A DNA stretch of 64,000 nt from Hyposmocoma kahamanoa (GCF_003589595.1 NW_020654810.1:14756386-14820385), one strand, 5' to 3'. Positions 23,482 to 35,568 are shown, numbered from the stretch's first letter. The notes: a model not told the origin generated them from the sequence alone. Program-made: numbers and translations.

Positions 23482-25689
23482 CATGAGGCGTGCGTTTATC
23501 GACCTATGATCTAAACGAGCGACTACTGTATGCTGATTGTGAGGGTTCGTATTCAAATTTCTTTTGATGCGTTCAAAATTCATTGACAACCATTCCATAT
23601 TAATTAGATGTTTTTAGAAGTAATGACTTAAACACAATGAGTAAGCTTCTACACCGTATACCTACTTTAGGAGTTTGTTACATTTGAATTTTCTGATATT
23701 TTTAGATTTGCATATCATTATCTTAATCTTTCGCTATTGTTTTTGGTAACTTTAATCTGAAGAGTAAGAAATTCATAATATATGCAATTATAATTTTAAT
23801 ATGAGTGCCTTCATAAATTACCCAAGCAAGTAAATCTAATGTGCTTCTAAGAACCCTGACTGATGATATTCTTGGGAAAACGTCTCTGAGCAAATGTACG
23901 CAGTGGTAATTATGAACGTTATTAATCTGATGCTGAGGGATATTGTGTGAGCATTCCGCTCGCTTCACGTTTTAACGAAAAAGCCCCATGTACATGCATT
24001 GGATTTTAATTACATACAAGATATTGATGTCATTCACCCATTTTTTCGAGCTCGACCTAATTTTTGGCGTATCCGGGGTAGTTCCCAAGCTTTCGTTAGA
24101 ATTGATATTTCAAACGATGTTTTTGCGTTAAATTTATCATTTGAGAAATCATCAAAGGAAGCATTATTAACAATGAATTGATTTGACTTTTATTAATCCG
24201 ATTTTCAATGTGTGTGTTATGTAATCGGACAATGTTGCGATTGGCATAATAGCTATTTGATAGACTTGATCGAGATAACGAAAGGACGAGGGATCGCGTG
24301 CTGACCCGAATTGCTGGCGAAAAAAGCTTATTTGCCGCTTCGAGCGTTTCATTGCTGCAATAGATTGGTTCTGGCTAAAATACTCAATATGGCTAAGTTG
24401 AGCACCGCTGTTATTACACGAATAATACTTATAATTTATTACAAATATTACAATAATAATTATTATTATTTAATAATATTTTTTTCGTATTAAATTATTA
24501 ATAGAAAACATTATTTTGAATATTCAAATGTACCTAGATATTAATCTAAACAAACTGTATTATTATTGTCATCTTTACATAATTCCAAGAGAGATATATA
24601 TATAATATATATAATACATATTATGCATGTAGCATTTACAATTATGTACGAATGAGAAGGTACGGAAGTGGACAGCTCTTTAAGTAGATAGGTATTTACC
24701 AAAAGATCCCTTCTTTCGAAAGGTGAGATCAAAGATTACTTAATATGGAACTAATAATGTGATATATTGTAAATAATAGACTTACTGGGTTTCACGTCAG
24801 TGTTTAGGACATTTCTTTAAAAGCTCGTTAGCTGGCACTATGAAGCAATACGATTGGTTTAAGGAAAGCGGAAAAGTTTCACGTTGTTTGGAAATCGGAT
24901 AACTAAAAGTTACTCACTCCAAAGTACCGTTGCTGTAGGTTTGGAAAAAACAATCCGCCTCGTCATATCGAAATATTCAACAGAAATATGAATGTGTTCC
25001 GCAGGACGACAAAACAGGCAAGTACAACAAAATGTTTATAATGCATTTCAAGCCTTTGTTATGTTCAATAACTTATTTTTATTATTTGCATTTGGGTGTT
25101 TTGTTGTAATGCGTCGATTTAAGTCGTAAACATTTTTCTATATCGTTGTATTAAATTTATTATTTTTTTGCTGAATATAAATCTTTTTTAACATAAACAC
25201 AGTCAAGTGCAGTGCTAAGAAATTAATTTTATAAAGTTTTTCTACTTCAAAGGAAGCACGCACCGAGCAAATTATAGTACTCGCGTGTTCTGCGCTATTA
25301 TGTATACCTACCCGCTAAGACCTAGGTCTAAACTTTCTCAAATCATTCCGTAGCAAATGCCATCCTTGACCCGATACTGCCGGAATTCATGAAGCTGTTA
25401 TTAAACGAATAATTGCAATGTTGAAAGCTATTTATCGTTTCCAGTTTGTTTAATAAATCTTTAATAACATGTTGGTTGCTAGTTACAAAATAAACTTATA
25501 ACGCTGTAAAAAACTTATATAAATTGTACATAGAAAGTAAAAAAAAAACTGAGTAGGATCAACAAGTCAGTAAAATGCTCGTTTAAATATATGTGTTGTG
25601 ATTCATACGTGTTATAGCGCGGAATCTCATAAGGCCGATCAGCTCCCATATCTTTTCTATATAAGTTTGTTTATAGTTATCATCTATTT
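23482..25689. other. AT-rich non-coding DNA with simple repeats
   Basis: Holds AT-type simple sequence at about 24425-24490 and 24590-24635. Short open frames (for example 23723-23968 and 24167-24352, minus) show no family motif. Confidence 0.4.
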
Positions 25690-26620
25690 TGGTTATGCAC
25701 GAGAGACACTATAGCCTGTGCTAGCAAGCCCGCACCGAGACTTCATCCTTTCTCAGAAGGCTAGTGCCTTAGGTGAGCCGCCCCGGGTGCACGTAAAACA
25801 CACACTATTTTCCAGATAGGTACCGGGGTTGTAGACACGTTCACTTCCCGTTGCGCTCTGTGCAACTAACGGTTGCCACCGCTAAGTCGTAAACTCTAAG
25901 TCGACTACCAAATCTCCTCATTGGTGGTGGACCTTCAGTTCCCAAATTCTTACGCAGCTGGAGGGACCGGAGGATATCTAGATCATCCTCTACTCGCTCT
26001 GTTATCATCTACTATGTCTACTGTACACACGTCAGCACATCAAGCTACACATTAACGTAGCTTGTTCCGTTGCACAAGAGGCGATTTTCGAACAAAAATG
26101 TGTAGTCTGATGTGCCGTTGTCCGTTCATTGTACGATTGTTGTAGCAATGTCCTGCGACGATGTCCGGACGTGGTTCCCGACTTAAAGGCTGACTCACGT
26201 ATCTCGCGCCTCTCTTCGTCTTAGGCCCTTGTCTAGACCGCTACTAAGACGCGCTAGCTGCGCGCAGGTCGAACACCCCGGCTACATATATGCTACCGGG
26301 GCAGACGAACGTGTTCATCCCTGCAGCTAACCCCAAACCCCGGTGAGTCCGTACCCAAGTCCGGGTCGGCCAGAGACGCCCGTGAAGGCGGAGGGCTTGA
26401 CCCGGACGCTCGCCGTAAACAGCAGGGTGTTACCGGGGAGCCCGTAGTCTCCCCGGAACTTCCTATCTCTCAGGTCGGTAGATAGGGACAATGAGTCCCT
26501 TATCTTTCTACATTAGTTAGGGTAACGGAGCTGTAGGCACGCTCACTTCTTGCTGGGCATCGCACAACTAGCGGTTGCCACCGCTAAACCGTCGACTTTA
26601 AGTCCACAATCCAGGGACAA
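25690..26620. repeat. GC-rich dispersed repeat with internal duplication
   Basis: A GC-rich block in AT-rich surroundings. The phrase ggctagtgcct, then gagccgccccgggtgcacgt, then ctattttccag and ggtaccgg is shared with 62790-62993. Within the block the segment gcacgctcacttc...gcggttgccaccgctaa (about 26520-26610) repeats 25820-25910. No reading frame is open for long and no TE protein motif was seen. It may be the non-coding part of a retroelement, but the family is not recognised. Confidence 0.5.
26031..26121. repeat. Short inverted-repeat element family F, copy 1
   Basis: Begins cagcacatcaagctacac and ends gtgtagtctgatgtgccg, which are inverted with two mismatches. The interior holds gcttgttccgttgcac. 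A related copy is at 38511-38606. It lies inside the GC-rich repeat block. Confidence 0.55.
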
Positions 26621-28733
26621 TAAGTAAAGCTCTATGTGTTCACAACTTATTTCGGTCTTCAGCGAAAAAGACTATGCGGTTTAGCTTGGACGAGGTGACT
26701 CTTTTTCTTTGTTGATCGGCTCAATGCGACAAGTGTGGTAAAACATAATCGGCTGAAGTCAATTCTACGTCAATAATGTGGTGTGTGGTGACTCAGTGTT
26801 TTCTTAAAAATGTATCAATATATGGTTTACGATACGGTGTCTGCGAGATTCTTTTAACAATTTGTTCTTAACTTTTTAAACAGACTAACGCTAATTTATG
26901 TAATCTCTGACTCATTAATACACCTATTAATTATAAGCCGTAATTGAATCTCATAAAGGGCAGAACATCATTGTTTTAATTTATTATCGCTTGGATATTC
27001 AAAGGCAAATTACTAATTAGATTTTATCATATTACTTAATAAGATGTTTATTACAGTAATAAAATCTTAAGGATTAAGTAATAATTACAAGGTAGCAACC
27101 TTGTACGATTATTAAGTATCTAATTTTATAAAGAATAATAGTAGTCTAAAAGACGTGGGAAGATCACAATAGAAATGTAATGCCTTACTCGATCACAATA
27201 GTTCAATTAATGGTCGCAGCGATGAAGGGCTGCATAGGTACTGAATGAATGCCTTACCCTCAGACATAACATATATATGTTCAATGCTTTATCCTCTAAC
27301 ATAAAAGTGATTAAGTATTGTATTGTTAAGAGATAACATGATAGCATACTCCATTGAAGATTTCTTTACATATAAATGTCAACAAATCTGTATGATTAAC
27401 TTATTTGGCCAAAATTATATTATTTATATCGTTATGACGACAACAACTTATTGTTATAATAAATGTTAATAACACTCTAAGGAATTGCTTTAGAATTGTG
27501 TAGAGCACTTGAATTTCATGCCGATTTTGGTGAAGACGGAGACGGAGACTGTCTTGTTATGTTTGTACCATCTTTTGTAAACCGCAAAAGGCTAATAAAT
27601 ATCAATCATACATAACAACCACGATGTTTGCACTTGCAATTACACTTTTGACTACTGTAAAGGTGGTATTTTTTCCATATCCAAGGGGAAAGTGCACGAG
27701 TTACATGAGCGTTTGCAGACGAAGTGTTAATTAAAAGGTAACACCACGGCGTAGCACTGTCGTAGCACTTGTACGATTTAAATTAACTCCTAACGTGGAG
27801 CACTCGCGACAGAATTGTTCAAAATAAACAATCAAAGGCAGGTTTATGCTTAAAATGACCAGTAGAATGGTTTCCACTTGGTAAAATAAATTTTTAATAT
27901 ATTGTAGCAAAACATGAAATTTCTTTTCAAATATGTGACATACGCTCGTTACTTTAAAAATTTTAATTTTCGTACTTTCATTCTGTTTGCGGACTTAGCT
28001 CCTAAAGTTTCCTTGATAATTTTTCAAACAAAATTAATTTAAAACGTACACGAGGTGGAGTTTTAATCTTAGGACATAAAAAAAGTTTGGGGTCATAAGT
28101 CCCTTAGACTGGGAAGTGTCAGATGCTTCCATCCCCATTTTAACAATTTACAGGCCAGTACATGTGCCGTTTAAGCGGTAGTGTTCGTCCTAAAATCGAC
28201 TTAATTAATCTTGTAACAATAACCGGGATTTCGGTTTAAAAGCTATCTTACCAAACCTTTGAATAGGGAATCACATGCCGGCGCAGCGGCTATTATAACA
28301 TTAGCCGTGTAAAGTTGTTTCTGTGAGTCACGCCTGAGCAAAATATGCTAGTAAAAGTTTTCGAACCGTTTGGTAAGCGTGATCTATTAGCAAGGATATT
28401 AATTCTCAGTAATACCCTCATTTCATAAGAATATTTTGAATTAGACCTATGTCGAAATATTTTCATTAAAAATTTGATTTAAATAACATCAAAGATATTT
28501 TCGAAATGTTTCACTCTTGTGTAATACTATGTACAATATGATTTGAATGCATTATTAATAAAACACTAGACGATGTGACATCGCAGGTAATATTGGGGCA
28601 AGTGAGGTTGTTATATAACGTTGAGTTAATTTTTTTTAAATTAAATAGACTCGCTCTTGACCACTACCTAGCTCTAGAGTCTAGAGCAAAGATAGTATCT
28701 ACGATGGAACGAGCGCGCCCAGAAAATGCCTAT
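26621..28733. other. AT-rich non-coding DNA
   Basis: Contains short inverted pairs near 27015-27130 (attacttaa with ttaagtaat; acaaggt with accttgt) but no coding or RNA gene that I can support. Confidence 0.4.
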
Positions 28734-29108
28734 TCAGTCGCACCTTAAAGAAACCTGGGTTGTATGAGTTCGGAAACACAGTCGCAGGCAGGAAGTTCCA
28801 TTCCTAGGCTGTGCGCATAATAAAAGATGATGAAAAGCGCTTATTACGCCTGAAGGGAATATCGACCAAGTAAGGATGATATCCCACGTACGTCTGGATG
28901 TCCAATGGTAAAAGTGGGCGGGCGGGATGAACTGATGGAGCTCATGGGTACACTCACCGAAATATATTCTGTAAAAAACCGACATATGGGCAACTTTGCA
29001 CCGGTGGTGGGCTAAGTAATCTAAGCTATGAAGTTTAGATTCGACCTTATCGTCGACAATAAGTCTCCTGGCAATTTGCACACATTCAAGTTTGTTTGAA
29101 TTATACAT
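28734..29108 (-). pseudogene. Jockey-type non-LTR retrotransposon, C-terminal fragment
   Basis: The minus-strand product contains LDYLAHHRCKVAHMSVFYRI and GECTHELHQFIPPA, matching the C-terminal region of the ORF2 fragment at 49542-49946 (LEHRRKVACLSVFYSI, GECEMELHDLIPPS). This conserved tail follows the RT domain in several Jockey-group elements. The later part (RNGTSCLRLCFRTH) is shifted out of frame, so the expected WN-LP and FP motifs are not read properly. The RT core and endonuclease are absent. It is a dead fragment. Confidence 0.7.
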
Positions 29109-29828
29109 AAAGTCAATATTATAATTAAAACATAAAATCCATGGATTTATTTCGGGAAAGTAATTTGCATTGCAAAGGAACGCGCCTGTACACCTGTGAA
29201 TTATAATGGTGCATTATGTACTTAATCAAAAAAGTAGTAAAAGTTAGCGACTGCGACATGCGGTACAATGATGTCGATGATGAGGCGTGTCGACGTGATT
29301 AATAGCGTGATCAGAGTCCAAATGAATGGCACAAAATGAACCGAATACCTAGTACCCCGCCCGCACTCTTCACCCAGCACCGATAAGTGGCTGCTTGTGA
29401 ACTTTCTCTTGTATTCGGAAATAATGACGAAAACTTGTAAAGCTCTTTTAATAATAACTTCCTCGCATCGCGTGTCGAAGCTATTCTACGCGCCTAATAA
29501 TGAAGTTTAACTTGAACGATACACAATACAATGAATAATGTTTTTGCGCTGAGCACAAAACAACTTTAGAACGCCTGCAGAACTTGCTAATTGTGCAGAA
29601 AGAGTAATGGTTTATTACCTTATTCTAGTTTAAATTAAAGGCTAAAATTAAAAGTATTAGTTCATTACATACGTTTACACACACTTAAATGGAAAAAAAA
29701 CAATAAATTGCTTTACTACACAAAGTGCTACTACCTACTTGTAAAATGGATGTAGTACAATATTAACGCATAAAGTGCCAAAATATATTTCAGGTAAATA
29801 CTAGTTTTTTCTGATTCAATTAAAGTAT
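29109..29828. other. AT-rich non-coding DNA
   Basis: No recognised feature. Confidence 0.4.
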
Positions 29829-30050
29829 TGGAAATAAAACTATTTTTTGGGATCAAAATTGCGTACATTTGTTTTGGAAACCTATCGATTGACGTTTTAG
29901 GCCCTTTATTCGTTCAATGGTCAGGCTTACGACTAAAGGGACTGAAACGTTGGTTAGAAAATACAAATATACGCGATTTAGATGCGAAAAAATAGTTTAC
30001 ATTATACTTTCCAATGTATAACAATCGCTAAAACCTGAAAAGAAAGGATA
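29829..30050. mobile_element. Dispersed repeat family J, copy 2 (both ends present)
   Basis: The left end reads aaactattttttgggatc then gcgtacatttg. The right end reads, inverted, caaatatacgcgattta then cgaaaaaatagttt. The two ends form an imperfect terminal inverted repeat of about 40 bp. Between them is ctgaaacgttgg, the inner landmark of the family. It is therefore best read as a short non-autonomous DNA element of about 200 bp. Confidence 0.6.
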
Positions 30051-31412
30051 TTGAATAACTTACATAAACAAAACGCTACGAGCATAGTTCTAAGAAAAAA
30101 AAATTATAAATTAATTTAATATTTTTCCTATCGGTTATCTTAAAATGTACGCCAACAATGTCGGAAGTTATTCTTGTTGATGAAAATGAAATAACTCTTC
30201 TCTTTTCCCTGGGCGCACCAATAGACGCTCAACTAATACAGGAGAGAATTCATTTTATCGAATCATTCCATATTTTTTAATTAGCCTAAAGGCTTGCCTA
30301 CAACTACAACGTCGAAGAAATTGATTTTATCAATAACATCAAGGCGTGTAAAACGGTATTTTAATATCTGAAGATTTACATGCAATCAGATTTAAGTAGT
30401 AAATACTGGCTGTTAAAAATTTATCAGTACAGGCTGAATTATACCCCGCTTTGTTAGAAAAACTTTGGGAGCATGTAAATAAATCGTCGCTTTTGTAAAA
30501 ACTATAAAAGAGCTTAAAATTGGAACCGAAAGCTTGACAAACAATTATTTGTGTAAGGTTTCAAGACCACGTTATTCAAAGATATTTTGGCGAAATTATA
30601 TAGGCCATTCTTTACTGGCATAAAGGTTACTTTGCTTACAAATATGTAAATCGGCAGATTCTACACTTGACTAAATATCAAGGTTGAAGCACCACAGGTA
30701 AACTAGCCTTGGGTTTCAATGGCTCGTATACATCAATAATGAGTAAGGACGAATCCGCTATTCTAATGAGTGCCGGCTTAAAAACGAATGAAGGGAACAC
30801 AATGGTTTGCAACCTTTCTACGAAAATTACTACGTCAATGCAGAGTCATGTTTTTTCTACTAGTACATTATACAGTTCGAAAATCAAAGTGAAATCCAAT
30901 TCTGAAAAGTATACGTAGGGTGAAGCGAAAATTAATGTGTACATTATAAATGTTGAAAACTAGCGGCATGCCCTACATATAGCATTGTTCGAATTATGTC
31001 AACTTTGAAGTTCTAAATTTGAGCATTTTAATTTATTTTCGCCATAGATCAAAGGGATGTTTTAAAACGAATAGGTTACAAAACGTACGTTAGAGTAGCC
31101 AATATCTGTGAAGTGAGGATCAAGTAGGACTTCTTAAGTACACACATGTGATAACCCATTGTTAGCTCGTCCTTTAGACACACTTTAGGGGACACTACGT
31201 AATGGGTATCGTTGTTTGACCAAGCCAGTTTCTACTTTGTGTTACAAGTTGGTGTACCTATTACGTTCGTTAAAGTCTATGATTTTTTTAATCTTCATTT
31301 AATTTTAAGACTTTTATTCTAGAGAACATGTCAGTCCTGCCATAACCTTATTCTAATTGTCATGCAATTTACAGTGAAATATATTTTTTATATTATTATT
31401 ACATTAAAAGTA
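30051..31412. other. AT-rich non-coding DNA
   Basis: Small open frames at about 30160 (41 codons, plus) and 30709-30918 (69 codons, plus) have no recognised domain. Nothing else is supported. Confidence 0.4.
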
Positions 31413-32330
31413 CTACGTTAACCATCGCCGAGTTACCCAGTCACACAACATTTTTGTATATTTTGACAAGGGCTCAGACAGAATCCCTTGGAAGAAGTTG
31501 ACGTTGGAGAGGTTCAATTGTAATAGAAACATCAGTAGTTGTTGCTGGTTTTCGTTTTTCGTTCTTGGTATATTCCGCCAACAAGTGTTAGCGGAATATA
31601 CCAAGGACGTCTTCAATTTTATTACAAACTTCACAATTTGGTGAATTAACTTTTTTCATAAGATATCCAAACTTGTTCGACGGATAATGTCCGGAACATA
31701 GCCTAAACATTGTAACAACATCTAGCCTGCACAATTCAGAATTAATAAACCACGGTATGTGGTGTGGCTCACATTGTAATGTTCTATACCATATGCCTTT
31801 ATCTCTGGACCTTATATCAAAGAATTCTTTACAGCTGTGTGTAGTAAGTTTTTTAATCTTTAGGTAGGATTTCGTGATAAAAATTAGCTCTCAAGTATGG
31901 TATACTTGAGAGCTAATTTTTATGGCCTTGAGAGCTAATTTCGCCAAGCGGTCACCTCCTCATTACCACTCACACCTATATGGGATGGAATCCACTGAAG
32001 TCTAATGCAATTATCTTTACTCAGCTCATAAAATTTTGCTAGTATTTTATAAGCTATCGGTACACCTCTGAGCCCAGAGGCGCACCAAGCTATATGTTGC
32101 AAAGCGCTTTTGAAAGGATTTCTCAGAAAGGATTACAATTTTTCTATTCGTAGCCTTTTCGAGAAGCAGTAAAATTTCGTGAATGACAATTCTAAAGTCA
32201 TTATAGAGACATTGGCTGAAACTCTATACATATAAGCCCTTAATTTGTTGGTGGGGTATAAAATAAGCGGCACCACTGCCTTCTTTGGATTTAGATCTGT
32301 CAGTAAATTTTGTACCAATCTCTATACATC
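31413..32330 (-). pseudogene. Jockey-type element: RNase H domain and C-terminal tail
   Basis: Read on the minus strand in shifting frames, the sequence gives FTDRSKSKEGSGAAYFIP near 32300 (RNase H start; the usual YTDGSK), then LQWIPSHIGVSGNEE near 31990 (RNase H end motif with its catalytic-site histidine region), then VVTMFRLCSGHYPSNKFGYL and NCEVCNKIEDVL near 31640 (the zinc-knuckle-like tail), then LSEPLSKYTKML near the end. The RT and endonuclease parts are missing and several frameshifts are present. Two exact hairpin duplications (31564-31605 and 31879-31921) disrupt it. The fragment at 39888-40184 belongs to the same group. Confidence 0.75.
31879..31921. repeat. Perfect 20-bp inverted duplication in the RNase H fragment
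   Basis: Arms 31879-31898 and 31902-31921 match at all 20 positions around a ggt loop. Part of the arm (gagagctaatt) recurs once more just downstream at about 31929-31939, which is the ordinary coding copy. So the hairpin was made by duplicating TE sequence in inverted orientation. Confidence 0.8.
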
Positions 32331-32690
32331 TCATTCAATTCGGACATAATATCGCATTCCGAATTGTTCCTTTCCAATAACCCTCTTGTACTCTAATGGT
32401 TTTGTAGATATAGGACACCCATACCTTTAATGTAGGTAAACATCTCCAGGGGTACGTGTCATTGATTTAACTTTTCTTTGCTAAATCATAAGTATAATAT
32501 GAAAAACAAAACACCCAAAGGAGGGGAAAGGTATCTAATGTAAGTATAATTGTAAGTCAATGAATGTAAGTAAAAAAATAACGATATTGTCACAATTGGC
32601 AGAGATCTCTTTTCATGTAAGTCACAATCCACCAGGTTGACGAAGTGGGATTTGTTTAAAGTATGCTATTAAAACTGTCTTTTATTAACG
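32331..32690. other. Non-coding DNA between two TE remnants
   Basis: No recognised feature. It may still hold worn upstream sequence of the Jockey-type element. Confidence 0.35.
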
Positions 32691-33020
32691 GTGAAGCTAG
32701 ACGAGCGTAATTTTGTGAGTCGTGGTTTTTTAAGTCTTGTATGTACTTTATGTTCTATTGAAATTCAGTTAGGGCGCCAGATTAACACATGTATTTATTC
32801 AGTTGCTTATATGCGTTTGTACGGGATGTTTGTGTCATATTGTGTAATGGATTCATTAAAAATAATGTGCATTTATGAAGTATTAGAAATAATGTTTATA
32901 AAAGAAAAAGAAAGCTGGGTACATCCACTCAATACGAAAAGATTAAAGTGTGGACAATTTCATACAGGTACATGAAAGTTTATGTGAACATCCAGATCAA
33001 TTTGTAAAGTACTACCACAT
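32691..33020 (+). pseudogene. PIF/Harbinger-like transposase N-terminal fragment
   Basis: The plus-strand frame at 32691-32975 ends in ESWVHPLNTKRLKCGQFHT, very like the WVHP-N-R-GEFH segment that precedes the DDE domain in Harbinger/HARBI1-type proteins. After a 1-base shift the sequence continues VHESLCEHPDQFVKYYHI, matching the HPD-F--Y-RM segment that follows it in the family. No DDE catalytic part is found downstream. The first 60 codons have no recognised motif. Harbinger transposases cut and rejoin element ends at a 3-bp target; this piece cannot do so. An exon of a domesticated HARBI1-like gene is possible but unlikely given the shift. Confidence 0.55.
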
Positions 33021-33110
33021 ACCATAAATATTTCCCTCGCCCTCCTTCCCCACCTCTCCCTTCTCCCTCACAACACACAAGCACGTTAGACAGTGCTAAG
33101 TGCAATTGGG
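33021..33110. repeat. Pyrimidine-rich low-complexity tract
   Basis: From about 33030 to 33075 the plus strand is nearly all C and T (ccctcgccctccttcccc and similar), a short polypyrimidine tract right after the Harbinger-like fragment. Confidence 0.6.
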
Positions 33111-33282
33111 TAAAAAACCCGAAAAATTGGAAAAATATAATTTCGAAGGCTCCGTTTAGAAATATTTTTTGAAGTTTTATTTAGCGCGATTTATAAAAGA
33201 AACTTATTAGGTGTAGCTAAAAGCCACTCAGAAGAAAAATGAGATAATTCACAACAGTGAAAAAACCTCCACAACCACACCA

Positions 33283-33354
33283 CCTCGTTGGCTCCATCGT
33301 TTTCGTTCAGTAACTTCTAATTTTGTCAGGTGTCAACGTCAAATGTGGAAAAAT
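33283..33354 (-). repeat. Short dispersed repeat family I, copy 2
   Basis: Reverse complement relative of 21219-21290. Shared landmarks on the minus strand are tttttccacattt, gacacctgacaaaat and ctgaacgaaaacgatgg. Confidence 0.55.
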
Positions 33355-33619
33355 ATCCGGAAAAGTATTTACTTTTCTGAAAAACATGGTTTTTTAAAAT
33401 GGAAATTTCTCCATGATCCAACACTAGACAGTGCGACCGAAGTTCGGTCGTATTTACGCGCGTAAGTCGGCAGACAACACATTTTATATCATCTGTGGCA
33501 TAAACCGGACTTTTACTAATGAAACCGAAACCAGCGTAAGTTACACGACTCACAAGATCACACTCGTCTGGTCTAACATGAAGCAATAGCAAAGCTTTGT
33601 AATTATGCACAAATCTCAT
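33326..33619 (-). CDS. Unidentified 97-codon ORF with one C2H2-like spacing
   Basis: I do not recognise this ORF. In its middle the residues IKCVVCRLTRVNTTELRSH and the following CLVLDH fit the C-x2-C-x12-H-x5-H spacing of a C2H2 zinc finger, with the usual leucine three residues before the first histidine; the normal phenylalanine is missing. Its 3' end overlaps the family I repeat. No second finger, promoter or splice site is certain. It could be a remnant exon, a TE-encoded DNA-binding protein or a chance frame. Confidence 0.2.
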   Translation of the reverse strand: MRFVHNYKALLLLHVRPDECDLVSRVTYAGFGFISKSPVYATDDIKCVVCRLTRVNTTELRSHCLVLDHGEISILKNHVFQKSKYFSGYFSTFDVDT

Positions 33620-33689
33620 TCACCTGTTTGCGGTAGCTGAACAGTTACCGTAGTCTCACAGATTTTAGTTTGTTTTTTTGGTCAGGTTA

Positions 33690-33835
33690 TAATGTTCTAA
33701 TAACTAAAATGTTTTTACTAAAATATCCGTGACCATATGACCTGTGAACTGAACGAAACGTTGGTTTGTTCGAAAAACAATGTACTGTATTTCATTTCCT
33801 ATGTGTAACAATCGCGAAACCCTAAGAACTCCATA
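33690..33835. repeat. Dispersed repeat family J, copy 3
   Basis: Contains gaacgaaacgttggtttg and then catttcctatgtgtaac, caatcgcgaaacc, which is the reverse complement of the 6251-6275 end of copy 1. The opposite end is worn. Confidence 0.5.
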
Positions 33836-34277
33836 AAAAAAAAAAATCTATTTGCATAGTATATACGAGCAGTACATTAGATATGTTGCAATTTAAGCTA
33901 AATATGTTGCTGATCGCGCGCATTATGGCGCTTACATTTTATGTGCAATTACGTATATTTGCAGTACAATAAAGACCATCGCACAGTACGGTGCCTTACA
34001 TATTTTACATCAACCTACCTCAACCGAACGGTGTACTTAGGGAAACATACAATTCCCATCAAACATACATTTTTACGAACATTCTACACTACATACGTTG
34101 GGAACTAGTCCCAACATAGTAAGTCCATTGTAATACAGTACAGCACAGTAAAATATATGTTAATTTATTCCCATTTCCGTCATACATTTTTTAAAATAAA
34201 TCCATCAAATGTAGAGTTGTTGAAGTTTTTACTCTTTCTAATTTTCCTGTACTTACTCGTATGTCAAGTTGGTGTTC
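33836..34277. other. AT-rich non-coding DNA
   Basis: No recognised feature. Confidence 0.4.
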
Positions 34278-34466
34278 CGCGCACTCTAGTTCCGCACTAG
34301 GGAAACCCTGCACCATGGATTGCACACACACACACACACACATAGACAACCACAAATTACACCCAAACTCACGAGAGAAATAAATGTAGGCCATACAAAT
34401 ATTTCTTCCGGCCCGGAATCGAACCCGGGGCCTCCAGCTTGGTAACCGTTCGGCCACTGAGGCAGT
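34278..34466 (-). mobile_element. tRNA-derived SINE family B, copy 3
   Basis: Same landmarks as copies 1 and 2, including the acacccaaactcac and agaaataaatgtaggcc blocks and the tRNA-like head at the right end (minus-strand A box tggccgaacgg, B box ggttcgattcc). An expanded (CA)n run at about 34324-34342 distinguishes this copy. The B box is the best preserved of the three. Confidence 0.8.
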
Positions 34467-35568
34467 TAAATTAGTTTTGATAATAATACACGTTTATTCG
34501 GTGTCGTCTAACTACTTGCCGCAGGTTCTATGTTACCATGAAACAACATCTTTGAAGTGCGCTCTAAAAACGTATCTTTTAGATGAAACGTCGAATTATC
34601 CATTTTAATTATATGTTCACTGTAAATCAACTATGTAGCCGTATTCAATAAAATGTTTTAAATTAAAACCTAATTAAAATTCTACAAGGACAACCTTTTC
34701 ACGGACTAGTGCACTTTTGTTTCCTGCAACTTTTGTATGCTTCTCGTGAAACGAGCACAAACTCAATAACAATTTGACCTCCCTTCAAAACGGACGCGCA
34801 ACCACTGCGGGCAGCTCAAATGTTTCAAAGCTAAAAGTAAAGAGTATAAAAATACAGCGGCCCCTAATTCGATTTATATTCCAGCGCATATATTTCCAAA
34901 GACTATATTTCCAGAGACTTTTATTGTAAAACGCTAGTATATTTGCGGCAACATTTTCAACTTGTTACGGGTAAACGCAATAAACTCAGTTATTTTTGGT
35001 TTTTGATATCTATGTTACGGCAAGCGTCTCGCGAGGGGAGTTTTGCGGTCTGTAAATAACATACCTTCTAAAAAATCTGCGAGATCAAATATGTACGTAA
35101 ATCGTGTTTAGGATATTTATGTAAGTATGTTTCAGACAACGAGTAGGTGTCGTTCTAAAGATAAATAAATATCCGGGCATTGTAGTCACAATTTTCGAGT
35201 CTCCTCCAAGATTATTCCACTTCATTTGGCACTCGTGTAGAACCTCGCTTCGGTGATAATAAAGAATTGCTCACAGAAGCTTGAAGAAAAGAATATATAA
35301 GTCTAAGTAGCTTAAGTAAACAAGAAAAAGGAGTAATCCTTCATCAATAATTTAAGCAGTTAATATGATATTGTGGGTTACTTAGCAGCGGGCGGGGTTA
35401 TAAATGTAATCGTATAACTTATGTCACTATGAGTATTAGGAATAACGTAAGAATGTATAACGTGGAAATTCGTAAAGCTGAGAATATCTTTTGTTTTTGT
35501 TGAGATAACTGTAATACGTACATAAAATGTAATTTAATATGTAATACTAGCTCATAAAGGGAAAAATC
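34467..35568. other. AT-rich non-coding DNA
   Basis: No recognised gene or repeat. Confidence 0.4.

Noticed and set aside
34191..34457. 88-codon minus-strand protein
   Set aside because: It is a read-through of the family B SINE, and the similar frames at 19514-19790 have the same origin.
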